A stretch of DNA of 54,613 nt from a virus. The DNA is taken from positions 1 through 54,613 of IMG/VR virus record IMGVR_UViG_3300047546_001983, one strand, 5' to 3'. Positions 7,836 to 14,681 of this stretch are shown in pieces (within the stretch, counting starts at the first letter, position 1; each line of letters begins with the position of its first letter). The notes beneath the pieces are model-generated. The model saw only the letters and a program-made list of their open reading frames with translations. It ran no database searches and had not been told where the DNA came from. A program made the translations under genes and the position numbers.

Positions 7836-8392
7836 GGTTCTAGCTCAGTATCCCAGTAGAGGTAATCTCTCCAGGTTTCGTGCAAGTCCCTGCTCTGCGG
7901 CATCTTTCGGGCTTTGACATACAATTGCCAACTAGTTGGTTCCGTTGGCTTTTTCAAAGGAAGCATACCAACATCCTTGGGCAAATGCGAACCTTTACGA
8001 TGATTACACGGTCCACAGGCCGCTACCACATTGTGCCATGTGCTAGTACCACCATGTGCTCGTGGAATAACGTGGTCAAAGGTCAACTGACGAGTTTCAA
8101 ATTCGCTACCGCAATATTGACAAGTATAGTCATCCCGTAGGAAAACATTGAACCTGCTAAAGGTTGCCATTTGGTCTCGACGCACATATTCTTTAAGGGC
8201 CACAACACTGGGTAAACGCCAGGCCCTACGGCTACTGTGAACCTCAATGTCATATTCCTCAACCACAGTGACTCTATCACCTATTACAGCCTTGATGGCT
8301 TCTTGCCAAGAGATGGTGCTCAGTGGATAAATTTGAACCGGTTGCCAATCTGCGTTTAGCAGTAGGGCCGGATATTTGCTTTCGTGTAACAT
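7832..8392 (-). CDS. HNH endonuclease
   Basis: A 186-residue stand-alone HNH nuclease. The core Y-T-C-Q-Y-C-G, T-F-D-H-V-I-P-R-A-H-G-G, W-H-N-V-V-A-A-C-G-P-C-N-H-R-K-G supplies two CxxC zinc knuckles, the metal-activating D-H pair and the N and H residues. The N-terminal L-L-L-N-A-D-W-Q-P-V is typical of a widespread bacterial HNH group. It may be a homing-type nuclease, a packaging partner or an anti-competitor. A perfect late-type promoter box lies upstream (8402-8409 on the minus strand), and no Shine-Dalgarno is seen. Confidence 0.9.
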   Translation of the reverse strand: MLHESKYPALLLNADWQPVQIYPLSTISWQEAIKAVIGDRVTVVEEYDIEVHSSRRAWRLPSVVALKEYVRRDQMATFSRFNVFLRDDYTCQYCGSEFETRQLTFDHVIPRAHGGTSTWHNVVAACGPCNHRKGSHLPKDVGMLPLKKPTEPTSWQLYVKARKMPQSRDLHETWRDYLYWDTELEP

Positions 8393-8401
8393 AATTTCAC
8401 A

Positions 8402-8409
8402 TATTTATA
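8402..8409 (-). promoter_or_regulatory. T4-type late promoter box (TATAAATA)
   Basis: Read on the minus strand the sequence is TATAAATA, the exact T4 late promoter consensus, 9 bases before the ATG of the HNH gene. No -35 box is needed for this class. The leader would be only about 3 bases. Confidence 0.6.
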
Positions 8410-8414
8410 AGGAG

Positions 8415-8443
8415 TTGACACTGGATGTAGTTTACTATATAAT
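8415..8443 (+). promoter_or_regulatory. sigma70-type promoter giving a leaderless mRNA
   Basis: TTGACA (8415-8420), 17-base spacer, TATAAT (8438-8443): a full consensus promoter. The ATG of the next gene begins 6 bases later, at the expected transcription start. No Shine-Dalgarno is present. Confidence 0.88.
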
Positions 8444-8449
8444 GTGTAC

Positions 8450-8659
8450 ATGAGCAAGAAAATATTACGGAAACTTGTGCGGTCCGATGTTGACATGGAC
8501 AATATTAATTCTTGGCTGCTGGCATTGCATGAAGCAATTGACTCTGAGACCATGCTCACTGTCGAAGAACAAGAAGAATTAGAAGCAATAATTTACGGAA
8601 ACATAAGCCACTATCTAGAAAGGTTTTTTGATTTTCCAGGCTACGGAAATTACAACTAA
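8450..8659 (+). CDS. small acidic hypothetical protein (69 aa)
   Basis: The ATG at 8450 sits exactly where transcription from the upstream consensus promoter should begin, so the mRNA is probably leaderless. A GTG at 8444 overlaps the -10 region and is not usable. The product has a basic N terminus (M-S-K-K-I-L-R-K-L-V-R) and an acidic helical body. Family unknown. Confidence 0.75.
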   Translation: MSKKILRKLVRSDVDMDNINSWLLALHEAIDSETMLTVEEQEELEAIIYGNISHYLERFFDFPGYGNYN

Positions 8660-8662
8660 ATA
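8656..8662 (+). promoter_or_regulatory. late-type promoter box (CTAAATA)
   Basis: A-A-CTAAATA lies 6 bases before the ATG at 8669 and there is no Shine-Dalgarno, so a late transcript would start at or next to the ATG. CTAAATA matches TATAAATA in all but its first bases. Confidence 0.5.
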
Positions 8663-8668
8663 TATCAT

Positions 8669-8956
8669 ATGCTAAAATCTTTTGTACGGGCCGCCCGGCC
8701 TTTCAAAATTTTTGATCCAACTCTAACTGAGCATCGAGAACTTTTCTACAAGTTTGAACGAACCCAATCTTGGATAGGGTGCCCTTATCAGTGGGCCATA
8801 GATGATGACTGCCTGGATGTAGTGCATCATATCCGCAAAAAAATGCTGGATTTTTACATGAAAAATGAATTTGTTGCGAAAAAACAACAAAAACAGCCCA
8901 AAAATGTGTTAAAAATCAAGCACTTACAGGCTCAAAAAAGCAGAAAAAACGGTTGA
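8669..8956 (+). CDS. small basic hypothetical protein (95 aa)
   Basis: A 95-residue protein with an N-terminal part rich in aromatic and charged residues (S-W-I-G-C-P-Y-Q-W-A-I-D-D-D) and a strongly basic, lysine-rich tail. The tail is encoded by the A-rich sequence upstream of the next promoter, and the stop TGA (8954-8956) lies inside the TTGACC -35 box. The tail may therefore be an accident of a promoter cassette inserted at the gene end. Function unknown. Confidence 0.65.
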   Translation: MLKSFVRAARPFKIFDPTLTEHRELFYKFERTQSWIGCPYQWAIDDDCLDVVHHIRKKMLDFYMKNEFVAKKQQKQPKNVLKIKHLQAQKSRKNG

Positions 8957-8981
8957 CCATTGGCTCCAGCTTTGCTATACT
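8944..8981 (+). promoter_or_regulatory. strong promoter with repeated block (copy 2)
   Basis: AAAAAACGGTTGACC (8944-8958) followed after a 17-base spacer by TATACT (8976-8981). Same 15-base block as at 3307, 45415 and 47082. It drives the gene at 9012. Confidence 0.85.
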
Positions 8982-9011
8982 ACTTGTATTGTAAATGAGA
9001 AAGGGCCACAA

Positions 9012-9236
9012 ATGACTGAATTTGAAAAGAACTGCTACGGAATTTCTGAATCAGACATCCGCGAAGAATACATGAATAGCATCACTGCCAAATTCAGTGG
9101 GCTAGAAATGGTCGCAATGAGTGTGCTCAGCGATGCACAAGAATTGATGGCCATGGACCGAGTTGAACAAGCTCGTAAACAAATCAACATCGCCAAGTTC
9201 ATACTGTCAGAAATGATGGAAGCTCGTGTTGCATAA
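9012..9236 (+). CDS. small hypothetical protein (74 aa)
   Basis: First gene behind the strong promoter, with AGAAAGGG upstream. A helical, acidic protein (M-T-E-F-E-K-N-C-Y-G) with a repeated pattern of Met and Ala. It is followed by a hairpin at 9251-9271. Family unknown; probably an early gene. Confidence 0.8.
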   Translation: MTEFEKNCYGISESDIREEYMNSITAKFSGLEMVAMSVLSDAQELMAMDRVEQARKQINIAKFILSEMMEARVA

Positions 9237-9250
9237 AAACAACACACAGT

Positions 9251-9290
9251 AACCCGTCAGGTTGACGGGTTATTCAAACGGTGCTAGAAT
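9251..9290 (+). promoter_or_regulatory. terminator-like hairpin overlapping a sigma70 promoter
   Basis: AACCCGTCA/TGACGGGTT (9251-9259 and 9263-9271) form a 9-bp stem with a 3-base loop. The 3' arm contains TTGACG (9262-9267), which is spaced 17 bases from TAGAAT (9285-9290). The T-run after the hairpin is weak (TTATTC). Confidence 0.65.
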
Positions 9291-9318
9291 AGAGTTATTG
9301 TTTAAGAAAGGAACGCAA

Positions 9319-9798
9319 ATGAACTGCTCACCCACTCTTACCGCAGACGAGTTCAAGGACCTTCACAATGCCCTGTGCGAACTTCGTAGCATTCGGGACA
9401 GTATGCATCACAGCATGGTCAAGCTGGACCGTGTTGAAGATGTAATCGACCGCTTTGAGCAAGCTCTTGCTGGTGCATATCAGCAAGACAACGATGCCTT
9501 TAGCACCAAGAGCGACCACTATGATGAGGTTCGCAAGGGCTTGGGGCTCAGTGCTATTTGGAGCATTTACGAAGTAGACAATCTCAGTGAGCCGCATCCG
9601 TTTGGCGATGTTACTACAGTGACCTACGAAAGCCATTGGGGACCTAATCCTGTGGTCAAGGGCATTGCTGGTACTACCTGGGCGGCCCTGTATACTGCGG
9701 CCAATGCTTGCATCCGCGACAGCGGCGACGATCATCATGTGTTTATCGAGGACTTTAAGGTCCGCGGCGACACCTTGGTTCTTTCAACCGGTTCTTAA
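9319..9798 (+). CDS. hypothetical protein (159 aa)
   Basis: Start at 9319 follows AAAGGAACGC; the in-frame reading from 9262 would begin inside the promoter. The N-terminal half is helical (D-E-F-K-D-L-H-N-A-L-C-E-L-R-S-I-R) and the C-terminal half is mixed, with a W-G-P-N-P-V-V-K-G-I-A-G-T-T-W-A segment. Family unknown. Confidence 0.82.
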   Translation: MNCSPTLTADEFKDLHNALCELRSIRDSMHHSMVKLDRVEDVIDRFEQALAGAYQQDNDAFSTKSDHYDEVRKGLGLSAIWSIYEVDNLSEPHPFGDVTTVTYESHWGPNPVVKGIAGTTWAALYTAANACIRDSGDDHHVFIEDFKVRGDTLVLSTGS

Positions 9799-9816
9799 TC
9801 CCTAAGGAGACAGCAC

Positions 9817-10104
9817 ATGGAACAGCTCAGCCCGATTCAGCAGATTAACCAATCTATCATGTTTGGTAATTTCACTGACGATCAGCTAAACTCAATTATC
9901 AGTGCCGTGAAGTTTGCTCGCGGTTGCTTGGCAAAATCTACCAAGCGGCAACTTCGAATCGGATCTTCGGTGCGCTGGGCCAGCCAGCGAACAGGCCGAG
10001 CCGAAACTGGTACTGTCGAAAAGATTGCCATCAAGTTTGTAACAGTTAAAACCCCTACCGGAATGCGTTGGAAGGTTCCAGCTAACATGTTGGAGGTTGC
10101 ATAA
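9817..10104 (+). CDS. hypothetical protein with SH3/KOW-like C-terminal part (95 aa)
   Basis: It has an excellent TAAGGAGA site. The N-terminal half is helical; the C-terminal part, R-I-G-S-S-V-R-W-A-S-Q-R-T-G-R-A-E-T-G-T-V-E-K-I...V-K-T-P-T-G-M-R-W-K-V-P, resembles small SH3-like barrels that bind nucleic acid. It ends in an ATAATGG overlap with the next gene. The domain suggestion is inference. Confidence 0.8.
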   Translation: MEQLSPIQQINQSIMFGNFTDDQLNSIISAVKFARGCLAKSTKRQLRIGSSVRWASQRTGRAETGTVEKIAIKFVTVKTPTGMRWKVPANMLEVA

Positions 10105-10565
10105 TGGCAACTCGTAGCACTATTGCAATTGAACACGAAGACGGCACCGTGTCGCAGGTTTACTGCCACTGGGATGGTTATCTAGATCACAACGGTCGTA
10201 TTTTGATGGAGCACTATCAAGATCCAGTCAAGGTCGAACAACTGATTGCTCATGGATCAATTTCTAGTCTCAAACCCGAAATTGGTGAGAAGCACGACTT
10301 TGACTGGTACTTCAATAAAAACGAAATCTCAGAAGAGATGAAGCAGATCTACGAAAACCTCTGGACCACATTTTATCATCGGGACCGTGGTGAGGATCTT
10401 GCAGTTACCAAATTTTGGAATTTTGATATGTATCGTACCAGTGCTGTTTTTGAGGAGTACGATTACATTTATCGGTCAGGCAAGTGGTATGTACAGGTAC
10501 ACGGTCGTGGCTGGTCCAGTTTAGAAAAAGCATTTAATGCAGATGCTGCCTTGGAGGACGCATAA
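10104..10565 (+). CDS. conserved phage hypothetical protein (MATRSTIAIE family)
   Basis: A 153-residue protein beginning M-A-T-R-S-T-I-A-I-E and continuing V-Y-C-H-W-D-G-Y-L-D-H-N-G-R-I-L-M-E-H-Y, a pattern I know from a widespread phage and prophage family of unknown function. The C terminus has Y-R-S-G-K-W-Y-V-Q-V-H-G-R-G-W-S. It starts on the A of the previous stop and ends in an overlap with the next gene, so translation is coupled. Confidence 0.9.
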   Translation: MATRSTIAIEHEDGTVSQVYCHWDGYLDHNGRILMEHYQDPVKVEQLIAHGSISSLKPEIGEKHDFDWYFNKNEISEEMKQIYENLWTTFYHRDRGEDLAVTKFWNFDMYRTSAVFEEYDYIYRSGKWYVQVHGRGWSSLEKAFNADAALEDA

Positions 10566-10738
10566 TGAATATTAACACCGATCAATTGATTCAACGACTT
10601 GAGCATGGTATTGCCCTTCTCAAAGAATCGCAGTCTGATTTTAGTCGACAGCAGAAGGTACTAGTTACCATTTCGGCTCTAGCTCGCGAATACGCAAAGC
10701 AACTAAACGAAAAGGAATGCGAATATGAAACGCAATGA
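10565..10738 (+). CDS. small hypothetical protein (57 aa)
   Basis: ATG overlaps the stop of the previous gene (TAATG) and the frame continues to TGA at 10736. A helical, coiled-coil-like protein (M-N-I-N-T-D-Q-L-I-Q-R-L-E-H). It overlaps the next gene by 14 bases. Unknown function. Confidence 0.7.
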   Translation: MNINTDQLIQRLEHGIALLKESQSDFSRQQKVLVTISALAREYAKQLNEKECEYETQ

Positions 10739-10892
10739 TCAGTGGCTTGAAGATTTTGATCAACTGATTTGCCAGGTGCCTTCTTTGTTTCTTCCTGAGC
10801 CTGTGCGTGATGCTATAATGTTGAAACTGGAAAACATCCAGGAAGAAATTTCAGAGCAGATTGAACTGCAAAGCACTGACTGGAGCGCATGA
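10725..10892 (+). CDS. small hypothetical protein (55 aa)
   Basis: Starts inside the previous gene after an AAAAGGAATGCG site. Encodes M-K-R-N-D-Q-W-L-E-D-F-D, an acidic helical protein. Compact coding overlap supports it as real. Unknown function. Confidence 0.65.
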   Translation: MKRNDQWLEDFDQLICQVPSLFLPEPVRDAIMLKLENIQEEISEQIELQSTDWSA

Positions 10893-11072
10893 ATGGATAA
10901 AGAAAATTCTCCCAGATATACTGTTCGCTGGACTCAGCCCTATCGCCTGCAGATTAATCCAGAGCTGATTGCAATGAAAATGCTTGCAGAACTAATTGAA
11001 CAGCAACAGCTAGAAGAGTCCGAGTACAAAGAGGCTAACCAAGTAATTCAACGCATTAAGGAAAAACTATGA
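10893..11072 (+). CDS. small hypothetical protein (59 aa)
   Basis: ATG directly follows the previous TGA, preceded by GGAGCGC as a possible ribosome site. The product starts M-D-K-E-N-S-P-R-Y-T-V-R-W and turns into a charged helix. The last bases overlap the next start (CTATGA). Confidence 0.65.
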   Translation: MDKENSPRYTVRWTQPYRLQINPELIAMKMLAELIEQQQLEESEYKEANQVIQRIKEKL

Positions 11073-11233
11073 ACACGAATCGTCAAAAAAATCTTGCACA
11101 CGAACAGCGCCAACAAGCCAAACAGCGACCTGCTCAACCTCTTTACGATTTCTCTGCATTAGAATCTGTAGTGCGGGCCTGGGCTAAGCCACAAGCAGAA
11201 GAGCTCAGCCCTTACGCTACCTGCAATTCATAA
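11069..11233 (+). CDS. small hypothetical protein (54 aa)
   Basis: Starts in the ATGA overlap with the previous stop and has AAGGAAAAACT upstream. The N terminus is rich in Gln, Arg and Lys (M-N-T-N-R-Q-K-N-L). Likely a translationally coupled small protein; no family known. Confidence 0.6.
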   Translation: MNTNRQKNLAHEQRQQAKQRPAQPLYDFSALESVVRAWAKPQAEELSPYATCNS

Positions 11234-11234
11234 T

Positions 11235-11324
11235 ATGGCTTGGGTTGGAGTTCTCATGCTTTTGATGCTTGGTCATCTTGGCTGGGCGTTGATCTATGCA
11301 TTGATAATTTTAATTTTTAGCTAG
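11235..11324 (+). CDS. tiny membrane peptide (29 aa)
   Basis: ATG one base after the previous stop. The whole product is hydrophobic (M-A-W-V-G-V-L-M-L-L-M-L), enough for one membrane helix. No Shine-Dalgarno is visible, so it depends on coupling. It may be a real small membrane peptide or chance; confidence is low. Confidence 0.4.
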   Translation: MAWVGVLMLLMLGHLGWALIYALIILIFS

Positions 11325-11339
11325 TTGATTATAAATTGT

Positions 11340-11900
11340 ATGAACCTACAAGAATCATTGCAACAGTTTGTAGCACCGGTCTACGGCAAAACCAAACGCA
11401 GTTCAGCAACTTATAAGACTGTGGCCGAACATTGTCACCAGCATCTCATTGTGCTGAAAACAGAATATGCAACAACTCGCAATGATCAGCAAAAGCTTCG
11501 TGAGATTCGTAACGACATGGATTACTATCTTCGTCGGTATCACAAATACTGCATTGAAGAACGCGACGGCATGGATGCTCATTACCTTGAAATAGGGGCC
11601 GATAAGGATACAGATTTTGAACACTTAATTCCTGCGGCTCGCATCCGAGACCTGTTGTTGGCTGGTGTGCTCAGTGTGGAGCAGGCCCTAAACGCTCCTA
11701 CTGTTAAGCTTAGCCGAAGCAAGCACATGGCTCTTAAAGAAGCAGGCTGGGGCAGTCACACACCAGACATGTGGTTGCCATTTAAACGCTATAGCAAGGT
11801 GTTTGCAGGAAGTTACCAAACCCATGATGGAACCATGATAGATCCAGATACTTGGACTTTGCAACAGCATTTTGAGTATTTTGCTCACTTGAAAATTTAA
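11340..11900 (+). CDS. conserved phage hypothetical protein (186 aa)
   Basis: The ATG at 11340 has no Shine-Dalgarno; a TATAAA box ends 4 bases before it, so a leaderless start is possible but the -35 is poor. The product has F-E-H-L-I-P-A-A-R-I-R-D-L-L-L-A-G, S-V-E-Q-A-L-N-A-P-T-V-K-L-S and D-T-W-T-L-Q-Q-H-F motifs that I recognise from a conserved phage family of unknown role, possibly an HNH-like nuclease relative by the H-x-I-P-A pattern. That last point is inference. Confidence 0.85.
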   Translation: MNLQESLQQFVAPVYGKTKRSSATYKTVAEHCHQHLIVLKTEYATTRNDQQKLREIRNDMDYYLRRYHKYCIEERDGMDAHYLEIGADKDTDFEHLIPAARIRDLLLAGVLSVEQALNAPTVKLSRSKHMALKEAGWGSHTPDMWLPFKRYSKVFAGSYQTHDGTMIDPDTWTLQQHFEYFAHLKI

Positions 11901-11917
11901 GCACTCTAGTGTATAAT
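11889..11917 (+). promoter_or_regulatory. sigma70-type promoter, near-leaderless
   Basis: TTGAAA (11889-11894), 17-base spacer, TATAAT (11912-11917). The ATG of the next gene starts 5 bases after the -10 box. No Shine-Dalgarno is present. Confidence 0.7.
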
Positions 11918-11922
11918 AAAAT

Positions 11923-12249
11923 ATGATTGATTATATTATTAGCACAGATTCAACAATTATAGAAGCATCCGCCCACGGCGGTAGTGGTGCTTATATCAGC
12001 GGTGCAGTTTATTGGGATTCAAACAGTCGCCAGTTCAAGGTTATTGATGGTAATGGTAATCCGCAGACATTGTCTGGTGGTACTGCCAACATCAGTGTTG
12101 GAACCAAGCTTCGAGAAATGATTGCCTGGTTTGAGCAAAAGCAATTTGAAGAAAAGCAACTGGCCGAACTCTGCAAGCAATATCCGAATCTTGCTGAAGC
12201 CAAAAGAGAATTTGATTCCATATACAATCTTGTCAAGGAGCACAAATGA
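11923..12249 (+). CDS. hypothetical protein (108 aa)
   Basis: Expressed from a promoter only 5 bases upstream. The first half is beta-rich (I-I-E-A-S-A-H-G-G-S-G-A-Y-I-S-G-A-V-Y-W-D) and the C-terminal half is a charged helix. This layout is like small virion or scaffold proteins but the family is not recognised. The next gene overlaps by 4 bases. Confidence 0.8.
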   Translation: MIDYIISTDSTIIEASAHGGSGAYISGAVYWDSNSRQFKVIDGNGNPQTLSGGTANISVGTKLREMIAWFEQKQFEEKQLAELCKQYPNLAEAKREFDSIYNLVKEHK

Positions 12250-12521
12250 TTACTTTCACTACCGAAACAGCAGACGCCCGACGCGGCGTTATTCAAGAGC
12301 AGCTACGCGAACAGGTTTGTGTGGTAACCTTTACCAAGGTCGACGGCTCTCAACGAGAAATGCCGTGTACGCTAAAAGAATCGTTGTTACCGGTTTCTAC
12401 TGCTATTGGAACCAAGACCAAGAAACCAAACCCAGGTGTCATGAGTGTATTTTGCACCGACAAGCAAGAGTGGCGCAGTTTTAGGTTGGAGAACGTTATC
12501 AACATTCGCCCGCAGGAGTAA
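12246..12521 (+). CDS. DUF2693-like small phage protein (91 aa)
   Basis: Contains V-T-F-T-K-V-D-G-S-Q-R-E-M-P-C-T-L and K-K-P-N-P-G-V-M-S-V-F...E-W-R-S-F-R-L-E-N-V, a pattern shared by a small family in phages (DUF2693, WYL-related fold). Such proteins are sometimes near replication genes; no function is established. The gene sits in the ATGA overlap after 12249. Confidence 0.75.
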   Translation: MITFTTETADARRGVIQEQLREQVCVVTFTKVDGSQREMPCTLKESLLPVSTAIGTKTKKPNPGVMSVFCTDKQEWRSFRLENVINIRPQE

Positions 12522-12525
12522 CCAA

Positions 12526-12837
12526 ATGTTTGAAGATAGCTTCAGCTTTTGGTTACTGATTATTGCTTTGTTTTCGCTTTGGATATGGGTTCGTCGTGTT
12601 CGACGCGAAGCAGAGGAATTGAGAACTGAGATGCAGAAGGTGCTTGATGCAATTCTGTTTATGAAAATTGAAAACCATGGTGAAACTCTTTATGCTTATA
12701 ATGCACTCACTGGAGAGTTTATTTGTCAAGGAAAAAACCTAGCTGAATTGAATCAAGGGTTTGCTAAAAGATTCCCAAAGTCCAAAGGCGTAATTGTTGA
12801 GCCCATTGAAAAACTTGTTCCTCTCAAAGGAGAATAA
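12526..12837 (+). CDS. single-pass membrane protein (103 aa)
   Basis: Start at 12526 follows GCAGGAGTAACC; a longer reading from 12445 overlaps the previous gene. An N-terminal helix W-L-L-I-I-A-L-F-S-L-W-I-W-V is followed by basic R-R-V-R-R, so the body should be in the cytoplasm. The C-terminal domain has Y-N-A-L-T-G-E-F-I-C-Q-G. Function unknown. Confidence 0.8.
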   Translation: MFEDSFSFWLLIIALFSLWIWVRRVRREAEELRTEMQKVLDAILFMKIENHGETLYAYNALTGEFICQGKNLAELNQGFAKRFPKSKGVIVEPIEKLVPLKGE

Positions 12838-13032
12838 ATGATTTACACAGTATTTAAAATAGCAACATATGGAAGTAATCAGCTGCTCTTGGTCAAGAGC
12901 GGTGATGACCTTGCTGTATCTGTGTACAACGAGCATACTGGCAATACCTTGATGAGGATGGTAGAAGCTAACCTAGATAATCTAGAAATAGCAATTTCCA
13001 TTCTCAAAGAAACTGCCTGCGGAGATTCATAA
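12838..13032 (+). CDS. small hypothetical protein (64 aa)
   Basis: Starts directly after the previous stop, with AAAGGAG upstream. Encodes M-I-Y-T-V-F-K-I-A, with a beta-rich first half and a helical end. Unknown function; operon member. Confidence 0.75.
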   Translation: MIYTVFKIATYGSNQLLLVKSGDDLAVSVYNEHTGNTLMRMVEANLDNLEIAISILKETACGDS

Positions 13033-13362
13033 ATGGCTCGGCAATGGGTAGTTTTATTTGACACCCTAGGTGTTGATACCTTGCTTCCTTGGGATGATCT
13101 CAAAGGCGAAGACATGCTAACTGTGTTAGCAGGCAAGAAGCCCAAGGATTCAATTAATAAAAGAATCAACATGATGGTAGTCAGAGCGCAGGCCAATATT
13201 CAACGCTGGCCTGAAGTATGGGCATATGACACCAGCGAAGACTATGAAGAGCCTGTTATGCGACAGGCGTGGGAAGCCAATCCTCAGTACATGGCTGATT
13301 TGGTAAGAGAAAAGGGAACTAACCTTTTCAAACATCAAAGGCAAAAAGAAATCATTGTTTAA
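13033..13362 (+). CDS. hypothetical protein (109 aa)
   Basis: Starts directly after the previous stop, with GCGGAG upstream. A mixed charged protein with D-T-L-G-V-D-T-L-L-P-W-D-D near the N terminus. No motif recognised. It ends 30 bases before the BI-1-like gene. Confidence 0.8.
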   Translation: MARQWVVLFDTLGVDTLLPWDDLKGEDMLTVLAGKKPKDSINKRINMMVVRAQANIQRWPEVWAYDTSEDYEEPVMRQAWEANPQYMADLVREKGTNLFKHQRQKEIIV

Positions 13363-13392
13363 GATTAAATAATTTATAGGAGGTATCAAAAT

Positions 13393-14094
13393 ATGTTTGG
13401 AGCAAATTACACACAACCAGGTGCAATGACCTGGCGTTCTGCGGAACAAATTAACTCGGCTATGGCTCGTGTTTATGGTCACATGAGTTTGGCCGTGATT
13501 ACCAGTATGATTGTAAGTTACCTTGTTGGCACCTCGCCGGCTTTGTTGGCTTTCTTCTTTACTGGCATAATGAAATGGATTGTAATCTTTGCACCGCTGG
13601 CAGCAGTTTTTGCCATTGTTTTCCTAATGGAAAAGGTTGGTAAGCAAGGTGCTCAGCTTATGCTACATGGCTTTGCGGCTCTAATGGGTCTCAGCTTTGC
13701 CACAATCTTTGCGGTGTTTACCATGGGCAGTATTGTCAGCGCATTTATGGGTGCTGCCATTTTGTTTATTGTAATGAGCGGGTATGGCTATTTTACCAAG
13801 TCCAGCCTTGACAGCATGGGCAAGTTCATGTTTGTTGGACTGATTGCAATCGTTATTGCCAGCATTGTAAATATCTTTATTGGCAGTACTGTAATGCAAA
13901 TGGTTATCAGTGCTTTAGCTATTATCATCTTTCTAGGACTAACAGCCTACGACACACAAAAGATTCGCGAAGAGCTCAGTGTGGAAGCAGATACAGGGTT
14001 GGCCGAAGTACGAGGTGCCTTGACATTGTACCTTGACTTTATCAACCTCTTTATTAATCTCTTACAACTGTTTGGCGTTAAGAATAACGACTGA
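13393..14094 (+). CDS. BI-1/YccA-family integral membrane protein
   Basis: A 233-residue very hydrophobic protein with about seven membrane helices. The C-terminal signature L-G-L-T-A-Y-D-T-Q-K-I-R and the small-residue-rich helices (M-G-L-S-F-A-T-I-F-A-V-F-T) are typical of the Bax inhibitor-1/YccA/YbhL family. In Escherichia coli YccA binds and restrains the FtsH protease, and related proteins are ion channels. A phage copy could protect phage proteins from FtsH or change membrane ion balance; that is inference. AGGAGGT before the ATG is a full Shine-Dalgarno. Its end overlaps the convergent hydrolase gene by 17 bases. Confidence 0.88.
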   Translation: MFGANYTQPGAMTWRSAEQINSAMARVYGHMSLAVITSMIVSYLVGTSPALLAFFFTGIMKWIVIFAPLAAVFAIVFLMEKVGKQGAQLMLHGFAALMGLSFATIFAVFTMGSIVSAFMGAAILFIVMSGYGYFTKSSLDSMGKFMFVGLIAIVIASIVNIFIGSTVMQMVISALAIIIFLGLTAYDTQKIREELSVEADTGLAEVRGALTLYLDFINLFINLLQLFGVKNND

Positions 14095-14647
14095 CCGTTT
14101 CTGAGATAATCTTAGTTAACTCTGGGCTTTGTAGCACTTCATTGTGCCCGTAGTCCAGAGTTATTTCTTTTTCTTTGCTATGCAATTCTTGCTGACTGGC
14201 CACTGTGACCACACCATCGTTGGCACCTACACCAAACAAATCAAACCCGTGAGTGGTTATAACATTGGTCCAAGGAACTGCTGGATCAAGCAATCTGGTT
14301 TGTGTAGTCCAAGGTTCCATTCTGCTCAACATGTGTAACCAAGGAACATTAAGGTTGAACATTTTCCAAAAGCCAGCTTGGATAGATCCACCAAAGGGTG
14401 TGCCAACACTGATTCCATGCACAATCTTGTTGGGATTTCGATTTGCCAAGTGCCATGCGTAAAGACCACCCATGCTGTGACCTACTATGACACAGCGGTC
14501 AGGTAGTTCGTCTTCCATGGCTTTTAGATTAACTTCTGGATCTAGCATCATGCTCCAAGTCAAACAGCGATGCGGATTGATTTTAGATCCGGCCCAGTTC
14601 CATGAAGTTTTGGAAGCATTGGCGCCGTGAATAAAAATTGTTTCCAT
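14078..14647 (-). CDS. alpha/beta hydrolase
   Basis: A 189-residue hydrolase of the lipase/esterase type. F-I-H-G-A-N forms the oxyanion-hole loop (residues 5-10), G-H-S-M-G-G the nucleophile elbow (S58), and N-D-G-V-V (D144) and Y-G-H-N-E-V (H168) the acid and histidine. It is a complete catalytic triad in the right order, smaller than most. It has no signal peptide, so it should act in the cytoplasm. Substrate unknown. Divergent from the deaminase gene, whose promoter starts at its first codon. Confidence 0.85.
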   Translation of the reverse strand: METIFIHGANASKTSWNWAGSKINPHRCLTWSMMLDPEVNLKAMEDELPDRCVIVGHSMGGLYAWHLANRNPNKIVHGISVGTPFGGSIQAGFWKMFNLNVPWLHMLSRMEPWTTQTRLLDPAVPWTNVITTHGFDLFGVGANDGVVTVASQQELHSKEKEITLDYGHNEVLQSPELTKIISETVSRYS

Positions 14648-14675
14648 TGACTTGCTCCTTATTTCTTGTTATACT
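14647..14675 (+). promoter_or_regulatory. sigma70-type promoter giving a leaderless mRNA
   Basis: TTGACT (14647-14652), 17-base spacer, TATACT (14670-14675). The deaminase ATG is 6 bases later, matching the transcription start. No Shine-Dalgarno is seen. Confidence 0.85.
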
Positions 14676-14681
14676 TATATC

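Noticed and set aside
7880-8140. Plus-strand frame over the HNH gene
   Set aside because: It is the reverse shadow of the well-supported HNH gene on the minus strand.
8444-8452. GTG at 8444 as the start of the gene at 8450
   Set aside because: It lies between the -10 box and the expected transcription start, so it would not be in the mRNA.
11301-11335. Promoter TTGATA-TATAAA before the gene at 11340
   Set aside because: The spacer is 23 bases, too long for sigma70; only the -10-like box remains.
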